NCBI GenBank assembly: GCA_021383565.1
Contig: CP079699.1
Coordinates: forward strand, 1 to 64,000
Source: Levilactobacillus brevis
Lineage (GTDB): Bacteria; Bacillota; Bacilli; Lactobacillales; Lactobacillaceae
Direction of reading: 5' to 3'
DNA: 64,000 nt
The notes under the pieces were generated by a model, which was not told the origin of the DNA, made no database searches, and was given only the letters and a program-made list of their open reading frames with translations. The translations under genes were made by a program, and so were the position numbers. Shown here in pieces: positions 25,992 through 34,154 of the stretch; the first letter of the stretch is position 1; each line of letters starts with the position of its first letter.

Positions 25992-26118
25992 TTTATCACC
26001 TCCTACTGATCGCTTGCAAAAAGCGATGAAGTGGTTACGAGCGCGCCACGTTCCCCCGCGGGTGGGTTATCCTAGCGTTAGCTGCATGGAGCCGAATCCA
26101 TGATTGCGCTCTTTTTTT
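25947..26118 (+). ncRNA. Candidate structured RNA upstream of nuclease-like gene
   Basis: The start is estimated from the promoter at 25912-25940. Elements: hairpin ATCGCTT-gcaaa-AAGCGAT (26009-26027); closing stem GAGCGC (26039-26044) with GCGCTC (26106-26111); inside it CATGGA-gccgaa-TCCATG (26085-26102) and GC-rich pairing near 26046-26066; then T7. This multibranched fold, ending as a terminator 25 nt before a possible toxin gene, recalls RNA antitoxin or abi-linked RNA arrangements. I see no tandem repeats as in type III antitoxins. No known RNA family is assigned. Confidence 0.45.
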
Positions 26119-26143
26119 GTTTATGAAACGGATGTGATTGTGC

Positions 26144-26689
26144 TTGGCAAACGAACGCGAGTTGAAGGTCATATTTGATAGTTTTAATCGCCTATTCAAC
26201 GGAAGAACACTATCACTTTCAACTTCGTACGTTCCGCTAGGAGATTTTTACATTCGGTTTGATACGCTTCAGCTGAGCCACCTTTTGGGCCTTCATAAGA
26301 TTTATAAAGATTCTGCTACAAATATTTGTCAAAGAGTAAGCAAAGGGGAGATTACTCTTGCAAAGCTAAAACGTAACAAAAATTATGGCTATATCAAGGA
26401 ACGGATTGGAAATATCGATTTTTTAAGGGAAGGTTTTATCGATTCTCCATTTGAATCGTGTATTTTTGTTAGTAAAATAGATAACGAAAATACAATGCAT
26501 TTAGATCTGGTGTTTAAACGTGAACGAAATTCGCGAAGAATAGTTTTAGGTCTAAGACGTACAAATACGGGGAAAGATATGCCAGCCATTGTATTTACTC
26601 CAGTCACATTTTTTGTTACTAAGGCTAAGTATTTTGATTATGCACACTCCAAGGTAATCAAAATTACTGATGCTACTTGGATAAACTAG
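26144..26689 (+). CDS. Possible PBECR4-like nuclease-fold protein at prophage end
   Basis: 181 residues from TTG 26144, chosen because GGATGTGAT precedes it at 6 nt; TTG 26138 is the alternative. The segment IRFDTLQLSHLLGLHKIYKD followed by SKGEITLAKLKRNKNYGYIKERIGNIDFL resembles PBECR4 (phage Barnase-EndoU-ColicinE5/D-RelE-like nuclease) proteins common near phage and plasmid modules of lactobacilli. The C-terminal half is beta-rich (ESCIFVSKID, RRIVLGLRRT, PAIVFTPVTFFV). AT-rich compared with the late operon. It may be a lysogenic conversion or defence gene; the catalytic residues are not obvious to me. Confidence 0.45.
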   Translation: MANERELKVIFDSFNRLFNGRTLSLSTSYVPLGDFYIRFDTLQLSHLLGLHKIYKDSATNICQRVSKGEITLAKLKRNKNYGYIKERIGNIDFLREGFIDSPFESCIFVSKIDNENTMHLDLVFKRERNSRRIVLGLRRTNTGKDMPAIVFTPVTFFVTKAKYFDYAHSKVIKITDATWIN

Positions 26690-26692
26690 AAA

Positions 26693-26726
26693 CCGCTCAT
26701 CTCTTAGGAGGTGGGTGGCTTTTTTT
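26693..26726 (+). terminator. Terminator after nuclease-like gene
   Basis: CCGCTCATCTC (26693-26703) pairs along all 11 positions (wobbles included) with GAGGTGGGTGG (26708-26718) around a TTAG loop, followed by C and T7. Confidence 0.85.
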
Positions 26727-26743
26727 GTGTTGTCATTTTTTTA

Positions 26744-26793
26744 ATAAAAAGGCAAACTATTAACATCACGTGTGTGGTGTTTACAGTTTGCCA
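26744..26793 (-). terminator. Leftward terminator of the small membrane protein gene
   Basis: GGCAAACT near 26751 pairs with AGTTTGCC at 26786-26793, with further inner pairing AACA-CAC / GTG-TGTT. On the minus strand the stem is followed by CCTTTTTATT. It faces the gene ending at 26919. Confidence 0.65.
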
Positions 26794-26918
26794 TAAAGGG
26801 TGTATTTCTGAATCCATCATCTAGGAACACTAATTTTTCAGTGGTTTTGAAAATCCATCTCTAACCCATCTAATAAGTAATATGGATGGAAAAATCCAGG
26901 CACCAGAGGAATTAACAC

Positions 26919-27188
26919 TTATAAAAAAATCACCAACAAAACAGTTATGAAAACTATTAGGTTAGTGACCGCCGTTGGAGTTGTTCTATTAGATTCAGAA
27001 AGTGAAGGGTTCCTCTTTTTTAAAGGAATTTCTAATTTGATATAGTAAGTGAAATATAAAATAGCTAGGGTAATAGCATAGCATGCCAGTAAGGTGGCAG
27101 ACGAAATATAAGAAGCCGTGCCAAAAAATATTGCGAATGGTATTAATACCGAAGAATTTATTAGCGCATATTTGTAATCAAATTTCAT
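26919..27188 (-). CDS. Small membrane protein, three TM segments
   Basis: 89 residues on the minus strand; AGGGGGGATT lies before the ATG. Hydrophobic segments at about 11-29, 32-50 and 73-89, with a charged Ser/Lys-rich loop between the second and third. AT-rich like its surroundings. No family recognised. As a lone gene after the lysis module it is probably a prophage moron. Confidence 0.5.
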   Translation of the reverse strand: MKFDYKYALINSSVLIPFAIFFGTASYISSATLLACYAITLAILYFTYYIKLEIPLKKRNPSLSESNRTTPTAVTNLIVFITVLLVIFL

Positions 27189-27240
27189 TGTAATCCCCCC
27201 TGAGCTAAGTATAGCATTTGAGGATAGCTCCGAAAAACTA

Positions 27241-27279
27241 AAAATAAGATCAGTACCACAATGGGATTGATCTTATTTT
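27241..27279. terminator. Bidirectional terminator
   Basis: AAAATAAGATCA (27241-27252) pairs with TGATCTTATTTT (27268-27279). A-runs and T-runs flank it, so it can act both ways. It overlaps the end of the leftward pseudogene at 27273. Confidence 0.7.
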
Positions 27280-27618
27280 AGATACTGTTTGTCTTCACGA
27301 GCACCCACTATTTTCTGGATAGGACGCAAGTCTGATGGCCACTTCTCACCGACAAAACCAGTATAAGTGATAGTCAGTTGGGTGTGCGCTCGAATCTGCT
27401 TGATTAGTGACTCCAAGTAGACAAGGTCATCTGTCTCCACGGTGTGCAGGGGGATTGATCGAGAGCGCTTCTTAGGATGGGCTACATTCATTAAAAAAAT
27501 TGAACGTGTTGGAATAGTGATTGAAAACCACATTAATCTGATAACGCGTGTTTGGAAGTCGCTTAAAACTAGCATCGATTCTTTCATTAATGAGTGCTGC
27601 TTCTTTATCCGAATTCAT
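27273..27618 (-). pseudogene. Frameshifted phage-type small protein gene
   Basis: ATG 27618 with AGGTGATC upstream starts MNSDKEAALINERIDASFKR, which runs into NTFNFFNECSPS-stop. Dropping one T from the T7 run (27492-27498 on the plus strand) joins it to the frame that continues HPKKRSRSIPLHTVETDDL, then YTGFVGEKWPSDLRPIQKIV to 27273. So an intact gene would give about 114 residues. The lesion is in a homopolymer and could be a sequencing error or phase variation. Function unknown; it occurs near phage modules. Confidence 0.65.
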
Positions 27619-28396
27619 AGGATCACCTCATATTTGATTATACGAACAAGTGTTCTATAAGACAATCGATTTTTCTAAATAAAAGCAAAAAAATATTTTT
27701 TATTGCGCGTTTTTTGCGCAACATCGCTATTAACATTGATATTACAGCATCACTAAATCCAATAAGCGGCTTAATCATAATCAAATCGGATTAACAGGGA
27801 GTCATCTAATGATGGGAGTCGGCGCGAGATGTGCCGGCTCCTTTCGTCGTCGGACAGTTGCTTAGCTCTGTTCATACCCTCCGCAAGGTGATTGTGGGCT
27901 GTTCTGGAGCGTGCTTCGTGCTGCTGACAGAGCCGTACATGCCTAAACATACGGTGAAGAGCGGAAGGGGAAGACCAATAGAGACCCGGTAAATTTTCTC
28001 AAGGTTGAGTGAAAGTTAGTTCAAAGTTTTAGGTATATCTAGCGACCTAATGTCAGTCGAGATCAAGGGTGGTTCGCTAGAAAAAAATTGGAAATCACAG
28101 TGGAAATTTCTGCTGAGGTAGTAGCGTGGTGTTTATATTGGAAATTTCGGGGCATCATGGCTGAACACAGTTATTATTACACGGTTTACAGGATTAGATG
28201 CTAATTTAATTTATAAAAATGTTGAATTTTAAAATGATGATTATAAGTAGTGAAATACAAAAAAATACAAAGGACAAGCTATCCTTGATATAACGGCATT
28301 TATAAGAAAATAGATTCAAACCTAACAGAAATACATACGCTTTATGAAACGACCTTCAAGTTTTTATTTTCTTTTGACGGTTAACTTGATAGTATA
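27619..28396. other. Intergenic region, prophage/host transition, no clear gene
   Basis: AT-rich at the left, near 50 percent GC at 27800-28000. Visible structure: hairpin TTGCGC-gtttttt-GCGCAA (27703-27721); a 9-bp stem GGAGTCGGC / GCCGGCTCC around 27815-27841; and three TGGAAAT boxes at about 28089-28155, two of them GGAAATTTC. No open frame with a ribosome site is convincing. The right attachment site may lie here or upstream, but it cannot be defined without the left end. Confidence 0.4.
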
Positions 28397-28453
28397 TTGA
28401 TTACCGGTAAGAGAACAAGATTATTTATGGGGAAAATTTGGAGGAGAATGAAG

Positions 28454-31400
28454 ATGACACGACAAGTTAAAACGAGTCTTTGGCTCACGGCAGCAGTGGC
28501 TTTGGTGGGGACGGGGATCTTCGCCGAACAAACTACAACGGTTCACGCGAAAGTGCCACAAACGGAACAGACGACACGGAAAAAGGACGCCAACCTGGAG
28601 TGGTTCAAGAATCCTGAGCTTCGGACGATCGTCTTTAACTCACTGAACAAATACAATCGGGGGAATTGGAAGACAGAAGGGTCTATTAGCAAGAATGATA
28701 TGAAAAAGTTAAAGGTCCTGATTTTGGATAAGGACACGGTTGGGAGAACTGGTATTCAGCAGGGGAAGGGGATGGACTTCAGTGCGTTAGCTTTTGCAAC
28801 AAATCTGGAAGAAGTCAGACTCGACGGTTCCGTCACCAACTTTGATCATCCGGGAACAGGTACCAATCAGGGGTCTAAACCACGTCGAAATCCACGAGGT
28901 GCGCTGAAGAGCCTGGCAATGTTTAGAAGTTTCCATAAGCTTAAGACCTTAGCGCTTCCCAACAACAGTATTGAAGATATTAGCCCGTTGGCTGGCTTAT
29001 CTAGCCTGGAATACTTAGACGTTTCTAATAACCACATTGAGGATTTCTCGGCGCTTCAAACGTCAGAATTTACGACCTTTAAAGGTGATGGTCAGGTGAT
29101 TACCCGATCGCCATCCTTAGATGGAACGTCACTCAAATCAAGCATTCCCAACAAGACGGTTTGGATTGACGGTAAGACACACCAAATGAAACCGCTTCAG
29201 CGATACGCCGAACTGTCGCATACTGAGGAGAAACGATCACCGGATACGAATGATTTGCAGGGTGTACAAGACTTCTTCAAGGTTCGCTTCAGTGGTGGTG
29301 AAGCGATTGAAAATGATCAGAAGGGGTTAGATTATCCAAAATTAAAAACACAAGAAGCGATTCAAGCCAGCGACAACTTTACCGAAGGCACGCTCCTTGC
29401 TGCTGGAACAGCGAATAAATATGCGATGATGGGTGAAATTCGCGATCCCGAGAGTAATAAAGTCATCTGGACATTCGTTTATTCTTACCGGTTTAAAAAT
29501 GAACCGGCACCGATTACGGTCTCGTACGTGGATACCAACGGAAAGAAATTGAAACCGGATGAGGTTCTGTATGGCGGTTTAGGTGAGAAATACGATGCCG
29601 AGCCAGGTAACTTTGAGGGTTATGAATATCAGGAAACTCAAGGAGAAAAATCGGGCGTCTTTACTAACGAAGAACGCGAAATCGTCCATGTGTTTGCGGC
29701 CATCGATGACGATGATGACGATGACACAGACGAGGGCGATGGCGATACCAACGGCAGTGACGGCTCCGATGGTGATAGCGATGGCGACACTGACGACAAC
29801 GGTTCTGACGGTAGTAGCGATGGCGACACGAACGGCAACGGTTCCGACGGTAGTGGCGATGGCGACACGAATGGGAATGGTTCCGACGGTAGTGGCGATG
29901 GCGACACGAACGGCGACGGTTCCGACGGTAGTAGCGATGGCGACACGAACGGGAATGGCTCCGACGGTAGTGGCGATGGCGACACGAACGGCAACGGTTC
30001 CGATGGTAGTGGCGACGGCAACACCGGTGGCAACGACTCTGATGGCAGTGGCGATGGCGACACGAACGGCAACGGTTCCGACGGTAGTAGCGATGGCGAC
30101 ACGAACGGCAACGGTTCCGACGGTAGCGGCGATGGCAACACTGGCGGTAATGGCTCCGACGGTAGTGGCGACGGCGACACCGGCGGTAATGGTTCCGATG
30201 GTAGTAGCGATGGCGATATGAACGGGAATGGTTCCGATGGTAGTGGCGACGGCGACTTAGACGGCAACGGTTCTGACGGTAGTGGCGACGGCGACACCGA
30301 CGGGAATGGTTCCGATGGTAGTAGCGACGGCGATACGAACGGGAATGGTTCCGATGGTAGTGGCGACGGCGATACGAACGGGAATGGTTCCGATGGTAGC
30401 GGCGACGGCAACACGAACGGCAACGGTTCTGACGGTAGCGGCGACGGCAACACCGGCGGTAATGGTTCCGACGGTAGCGGCGATGGCAACACTGGCGGAA
30501 ATGGTTCTGACGGTAGCGGCGATGGCAACACTGGCGGTAATGGTTCCGACGGTAGCGGCGATGGCAACACCGGCGGTAATGGTTCCGATGGTAGTGGCGA
30601 TGGCGACACGAACGGTAACGGTTCCGACGGTAGTAGCGATGGCGACACGAACGGTAATGGTTCCGACGGTAGTGGCGATGGCGACACGAACGGTAATGGT
30701 TCCGACGGTAGTGGCGATGGCAACACTGACGGAAATGGTTCCGACGGTAGCGGCGATGGCAACACTGGCGGAAATGGTTCTGACGGTAGCGGCAACGGTT
30801 CTGACGGTAGCGGCGACGGCGACTTAGACGGCAACGGTTCTGACGGTAGCGGTGACGGCAACACCGGCGGTAACGACTCCGATGGCAGTGGCGATGGCGA
30901 CACGAACGGCAACGGTTCCGACGGTAGCGGTGACGGCAACACCGGCGGTAACGACTCCGATGGCAGTGGCGATGGTAATACTGGCGGCAACGGTTCTGAC
31001 GGTAGTGGCGACGGCAACACCGGTGGCAACGGTTCCGACGGTAGCGGCGACGGCAACACCGGTGGCAACGACTCTGATGGCAGCGGCGATGGCGACACGA
31101 ACGGCAACGGTTCCGACGGTAGCGGCGACGGCAACACTGGTGGCAACGACTCTGATGGCAGTGGCGATGGCGACACGAACGGCAACGGTTCTGACGGTGA
31201 AGGCGACGGCAACACCGGTGGCAACGGTTCCGACGGTAGCGGCGACGGCAACACCGGTGGCAACGACTCCGATGGCAGTGGCGATGGCGACACGAACGGC
31301 AACGGTTCTGACGGTAGTGGCGACGGCAACACCGGTGGTAACGGTTCTGATAACGAAAACGACACGGGATCGGATAGCAATGCCGGCGGAAGTGGCAACG

Positions 31401-31966
31401 GTAATAACACCGGCAACGGTGGTGGAGCTGGCAACGGTAACGACAATAACACCGGCACTGGCAACGGTGGTAGTAACGGCAACAACACTGGAAGTGGTAA
31501 CGGTAGTGGCACGACCACTGGCAACGGGACCGACACCGGGAATGGTTCTGGCTCAACAGGGGGCAACACCACTGGCAGCGGCAGCGACCAAGGGAGCACG
31601 GGTGGTCAAACGTCTGGCTCTGGCGATAGCGCCACGGGCGGTTCCACTGGCAGTGACCTGACTAGCGGTAGCGCTGACGATGAAGTTTCGGACAGTGCGG
31701 ACGATGATGATTCCGGCTACAGCTACGGTTCCGGATCAGGGTCCGGTTCCGGTGGTGTTGGCTACACGGGTGATGGCGACTCCGGCAGTGGTTCCGGCGT
31801 CACCAGTCTCGGCCACACGAGTGGCTTTGGCGGCGGTTCTGGGTCCACGGGTTCCGGTAGCTTACCACAAACCGGCGAAAAGGACTCCAAGGCCGCTTGG
31901 CTAGGCGCGCTTTTGGGAAGCCTGCTGCTGGGCACTTGGCGGATCAAACGGAAGCGGCGTCGGTAA
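28454..31966 (+). CDS. LPxTG surface adhesin: signal peptide, LRR, MucBP, long Ser-Asp-Gly-Asn repeats
   Basis: 1170 residues from ATG 28454; GGAGGA is 8 nt upstream, whereas ATG 28448 is too close. Signal peptide 1-33 (MTRQVKTSLWLTAAVALVGT). Residues about 115-205 are leucine-rich repeats (LKTLALPNNSIEDISPLAGL, LEYLDVSNNHIEDFSAL). Residues about 350-415 are a MucBP domain (APITVSYVDTNGKKLKPDE). Residues about 425-965 are roughly 40 copies of a 13-residue unit (GSDGSGDGDTNGN). A Gly/Asn/Thr/Ser stalk follows, then LPQTG at 1137-1141, a TM segment and KRKRRR. Sortase should anchor it; the acidic repeats act as a stalk. Mucus binding is inferred from MucBP. Confidence 0.9.
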   Translation: MTRQVKTSLWLTAAVALVGTGIFAEQTTTVHAKVPQTEQTTRKKDANLEWFKNPELRTIVFNSLNKYNRGNWKTEGSISKNDMKKLKVLILDKDTVGRTGIQQGKGMDFSALAFATNLEEVRLDGSVTNFDHPGTGTNQGSKPRRNPRGALKSLAMFRSFHKLKTLALPNNSIEDISPLAGLSSLEYLDVSNNHIEDFSALQTSEFTTFKGDGQVITRSPSLDGTSLKSSIPNKTVWIDGKTHQMKPLQRYAELSHTEEKRSPDTNDLQGVQDFFKVRFSGGEAIENDQKGLDYPKLKTQEAIQASDNFTEGTLLAAGTANKYAMMGEIRDPESNKVIWTFVYSYRFKNEPAPITVSYVDTNGKKLKPDEVLYGGLGEKYDAEPGNFEGYEYQETQGEKSGVFTNEEREIVHVFAAIDDDDDDDTDEGDGDTNGSDGSDGDSDGDTDDNGSDGSSDGDTNGNGSDGSGDGDTNGNGSDGSGDGDTNGDGSDGSSDGDTNGNGSDGSGDGDTNGNGSDGSGDGNTGGNDSDGSGDGDTNGNGSDGSSDGDTNGNGSDGSGDGNTGGNGSDGSGDGDTGGNGSDGSSDGDMNGNGSDGSGDGDLDGNGSDGSGDGDTDGNGSDGSSDGDTNGNGSDGSGDGDTNGNGSDGSGDGNTNGNGSDGSGDGNTGGNGSDGSGDGNTGGNGSDGSGDGNTGGNGSDGSGDGNTGGNGSDGSGDGDTNGNGSDGSSDGDTNGNGSDGSGDGDTNGNGSDGSGDGNTDGNGSDGSGDGNTGGNGSDGSGNGSDGSGDGDLDGNGSDGSGDGNTGGNDSDGSGDGDTNGNGSDGSGDGNTGGNDSDGSGDGNTGGNGSDGSGDGNTGGNGSDGSGDGNTGGNDSDGSGDGDTNGNGSDGSGDGNTGGNDSDGSGDGDTNGNGSDGEGDGNTGGNGSDGSGDGNTGGNDSDGSGDGDTNGNGSDGSGDGNTGGNGSDNENDTGSDSNAGGSGNGNNTGNGGGAGNGNDNNTGTGNGGSNGNNTGSGNGSGTTTGNGTDTGNGSGSTGGNTTGSGSDQGSTGGQTSGSGDSATGGSTGSDLTSGSADDEVSDSADDDDSGYSYGSGSGSGSGGVGYTGDGDSGSGSGVTSLGHTSGFGGGSGSTGSGSLPQTGEKDSKAAWLGALLGSLLLGTWRIKRKRRR
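29735..31355 (+). repeat. Coding tandem repeat array, 39-bp unit
   Basis: About 40 copies of a 39-bp unit encode G-S-D-G-S-G-D-G-D-T-N-G-N variants. Copies differ mainly at third positions and in a few alternatives (GGNDS, SSDGD, DLDGN). One truncated unit occurs near 30785. Such arrays expand and shrink by slippage or recombination, so length probably differs between strains, and short-read assemblies may collapse it. Confidence 0.9.
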
Positions 31967-32102
31967 GCGCAGACGTTTTCCTGCAGAATAGACAGTAAAC
32001 ATGGGTTATGCCCCGTTCTTAACAGCTTTAGTCTAGCCCAACGAGACAGTTGTTAAGGCTGGTACGTATCACGAACAACCGGATTGCCGACCGTTTCTGA
32101 AT

Positions 32103-32136
32103 ATCATTATAGAAAAAGATAGCTTTTTCTAATGAT
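32103..32136 (+). terminator. Dyad-symmetric hairpin downstream of adhesin
   Basis: TAGAAAAAG (32110-32118), loop ATAG, CTTTTTCTA (32123-32131), extended by ATCAT/ATGAT outside with a small bulge. The T5 is within the stem. It is the first strong hairpin after the adhesin stop, 137 nt away, and may be its terminator. Confidence 0.5.
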
Positions 32137-32346
32137 ACCTGATACGCTAGTCAGTGTTGGACGGTAGGCCATGAGTTTCCGGCCAAAGAGTGGGGAATGC
32201 TGACGCGGGTAACGCCGACGTCGCAAAAGACCGGCGGGGGAGACCGTGATCATGAAAGGCCTGAGGTTTTTCAAAAAATATCGCGGTTAGCCGGTATAGA
32301 GAATGAGCGGATTGTTGGCTGGGGGGCCAACAATCCTGGATGTGAG
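32137..32346 (+). other. Structured intergenic segment with 12-aa micro-ORF
   Basis: No conventional gene. ATG 32251 (MKGLRFFKKYRG, stop at 32287-32289) follows GGGGGAG. The hairpin GGATTGTTGG / CCAACAATCC at 32309-32336 comes next and a strong rightward terminator follows at 32347. It could be a small RNA or leader, but no rightward gene follows. Function not assigned. Confidence 0.3.
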
Positions 32347-32385
32347 AAGGGGCACCTGACCGATAATGGTTAGGTGCCCCTTTTT
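32347..32385 (+). terminator. Strong rightward terminator
   Basis: AAGGGGCACCTGACC pairs with GGTTAGGTGCCCCTT around GATAAT (one mismatch), followed by a T-run at 32381-32385. It separates the adhesin region from the convergent NUDIX gene. Confidence 0.85.
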
Positions 32386-32405
32386 AAGGTGGATTAGTTT
32401 AAAAT

Positions 32406-32933
32406 TTATGAAAAGTCTTTTTGCCGCTGAAGATGTTGCCAGGCGCGGTCAAGTTCCGCTGTGTAGGGGTCAAAGCCGATCTGCTGCAGGTGGGCATGGG
32501 CGGCTGGACGGTCAAAATAGGCCACGCGTTGCAGTTCCGCCCGCTGAACCGTAAAGGCCTGCGCGGGTTGAGACGTGCGAAAGGCAAACCACGCGCTCAC
32601 CCAGTGAGAATGCGGGGTCAACAGGTAGTTGTCGGCCGCCACTACCGGGACATCCCAGCCAATTTCCTCGTTGATTTCACGGTGCATGGCTGTTTCGATC
32701 GTTTCGCCGGCCTGTACCGAACCGCCGACCGATGAATCCCAATAGTTGGGAAAATAGAGCTTGTCGGGTGACCGCTGCTGGAGCAGTACCTGTCCGGCGT
32801 CGTTGAAGATGAAGGCGTTGACCACGAGATGGTATTCGCCCGGTGCCAGCGTTTCCTCCCGCCGGCGTGTCCCGATGCACTGGAGTTGTCGGTTATAGAT
32901 TTGCCATTTCTCTTGTAAACGATCCGCAGCCAT
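32406..32933 (-). CDS. NUDIX hydrolase
   Basis: 175 residues. The Nudix box GGSVQAGETIETAMHREINE-EIG (about residues 69-91) is complete, with the REINEEIG metal-binding glutamates. The N-terminal GEYHLVVNAFIFNDAGQVLL and QRSPDKLYFPNYWDSSVGG resemble the isopentenyl-diphosphate isomerase-like / YfcD subgroup. It hydrolyses nucleoside-diphosphate-linked compounds; the substrate is not deducible. A single-gene unit, leftward. Confidence 0.85.
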   Translation of the reverse strand: MAADRLQEKWQIYNRQLQCIGTRRREETLAPGEYHLVVNAFIFNDAGQVLLQQRSPDKLYFPNYWDSSVGGSVQAGETIETAMHREINEEIGWDVPVVAADNYLLTPHSHWVSAWFAFRTSQPAQAFTVQRAELQRVAYFDRPAAHAHLQQIGFDPYTAELDRAWQHLQRQKDFS

Positions 32934-33020
32934 GGTGATTCCCCCTCGGTAATCTTATCCCCAGCGTACCACGTTTGCGGTCAATAAATAACCGGATAAT
33001 TCAATTGAAGTGGAGCGCTT

Positions 33021-33659
33021 TTAGGCCTCGTCGTAGCGGGTAATCTCAAATTGATTGTTCTCGTATTTCGCCATGTAAACGTCACGGATGTTGTGGACGC
33101 CGTGCTGGGCAAGTTGTTCGAGCAGCCAGTCTTCATCGTGATTCATGAGCTCGAGGACGTCTTGGTCAATCTGTCCATCCACGATAATCGGGTACCGAAT
33201 AGAGCCGTCGCCTTGTCGCAGGACGGTTAGGCTTCCGTTCTGTTCGACGATAGCCCGCTTGACCTCTGCAATCTGGTAGACGCCGGCCGTGCGAAGCTTG
33301 AAGTCGATTTACTTGGCGGAGAGGTTGGCTTTGAGGCAATTGTGGACGAGGAGCTTGCCGTCACGAATGATCGTAATGGGGCCGCCGTCGATAAATTTAC
33401 CAATCACGCGGACGTGAATCTTAAGATAACGGGTCACCAGAATCAGCAGCGACCAGATGAGCAGGACTAAGACGAACTGGAGCAGGGTGACCGAGGAATT
33501 GTAGATGACCCCACCGACGATGCCCCCTAAGACGTAGTTCTGGACCTGATCGATCGCCGAGGTGGGAGCGAGGTTGCCCTTCCCGGAAAAGTTAATCAGG
33601 ATCGTCATAAATAGAAAGCCAACGACTAATTTAATAAAAACATCTGAATAAACAAACAT
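33021..33659 (-). pseudogene. DUF421 membrane protein interrupted by in-frame stop
   Basis: The frame begins MFVYSDVFIKLVVGFLFMTI (AAAGGAG upstream) with three TM segments in residues 1-80. It reads FIDGGPITIIRDGKLLVHNC and stops at TAA (33309-33311) after ANLSAK. The same frame continues without another stop through IDFKLRTAGVYQIAEVKRAI and RQGDGSIRYPIIVDGQ to EITRYDEA at 33021. An intact YetF/DUF421 protein would be 212 residues, so one nonsense codon truncates it to 116. The lost part is the conserved cytoplasmic domain. Confidence 0.8.
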
Positions 33660-33662
33660 AGC

Positions 33663-34109
33663 CTACTCCTTTACCAACTTGATCTGCGGATGTTCTAACG
33701 TTAATTTTTCCAACACGAAGCTTGCGCCGTCCGAGCTATACACGAGGCGGTAGTAACCCTTGGGCGACTTCACCAACAAGTCGCTACCGGTCGTGGTGGC
33801 GTTGACGCTGAGCTTAGCCGGCTTGACCTTAAGTTGCTGAGCCACCTGCTGGACGGTCGACGTAATCTGTCCAGTTTGTTTGGTGGCGGACTGTAGCGAG
33901 ACCAAGCTGTTGATTTGCAACCCCAACACCAGCAATAATACCGTAGCGGTGATGATACTGAGATCTTTGTATTTCACGTTCCACTGATGCCGTAAGTAAT
34001 AAACGAATAGTCCGATTGAAATGACCAACAGGGCAATGAGCAGGCCAATCCGCACGTATTGCCAAGTGCTATGCTGCGTGGTCAGGTAGCCGTAAGTATA
34101 GAAAGTCAT
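33663..34109 (-). CDS. DUF3290 membrane protein
   Basis: 148 residues. Two TM segments (about 20-38 and 50-70), then an extracytoplasmic domain with LKVKPAKLSVNATTTGSDLL and YYRLVYSSDGASF. In lactobacilli DUF3290 genes pair with DUF421 genes, as here (3-nt gap), and the two probably form one envelope complex of unknown role. Ribosome site GAGGGGG. Confidence 0.8.
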   Translation of the reverse strand: MTFYTYGYLTTQHSTWQYVRIGLLIALLVISIGLFVYYLRHQWNVKYKDLSIITATVLLLVLGLQINSLVSLQSATKQTGQITSTVQQVAQQLKVKPAKLSVNATTTGSDLLVKSPKGYYRLVYSSDGASFVLEKLTLEHPQIKLVKE

Positions 34110-34154
34110 GGTGTTCCCCCTCTAAATGGTTGCTAGGGGTTATTTTAGCACAAA

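Noticed and set aside
26028-26118. Complete tRNA in the structured RNA before the nuclease-like gene
   Set aside because: The CATGGA-gccgaa-TCCATG arm and closing stem look tRNA-like, but the stem lengths and loop do not fit and no CCA-type end or anticodon arm is seen.
25947-26118. Type III (ToxI/TenpI/CptI) antitoxin
   Set aside because: These antitoxins consist of tandem RNA repeats, which are not visible, and the downstream protein does not look like ToxN/AbiQ.
25712-28396. Defined attR site of the prophage
   Set aside because: The left end and integrase are outside the window, so no core duplication can be shown.
29735-31355. CRISPR array
   Set aside because: The regular 39-bp period has no unique spacers, lies in a coding frame with mostly synonymous variation, and no cas genes are near.
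29638-31599. Two long minus-strand frames (about 650 and 630 residues, Pro/Ser/Leu-rich and Arg/Cys/His-rich) opposite the adhesin
   Set aside because: They are by-products of the 39-bp repeat, which is open in several frames. They have no ribosome sites and their composition is implausible.
32421-32735. Plus-strand frames opposite NUDIX, HelD and MFS genes
   Set aside because: They are shadows of well-supported genes and lack start signals.
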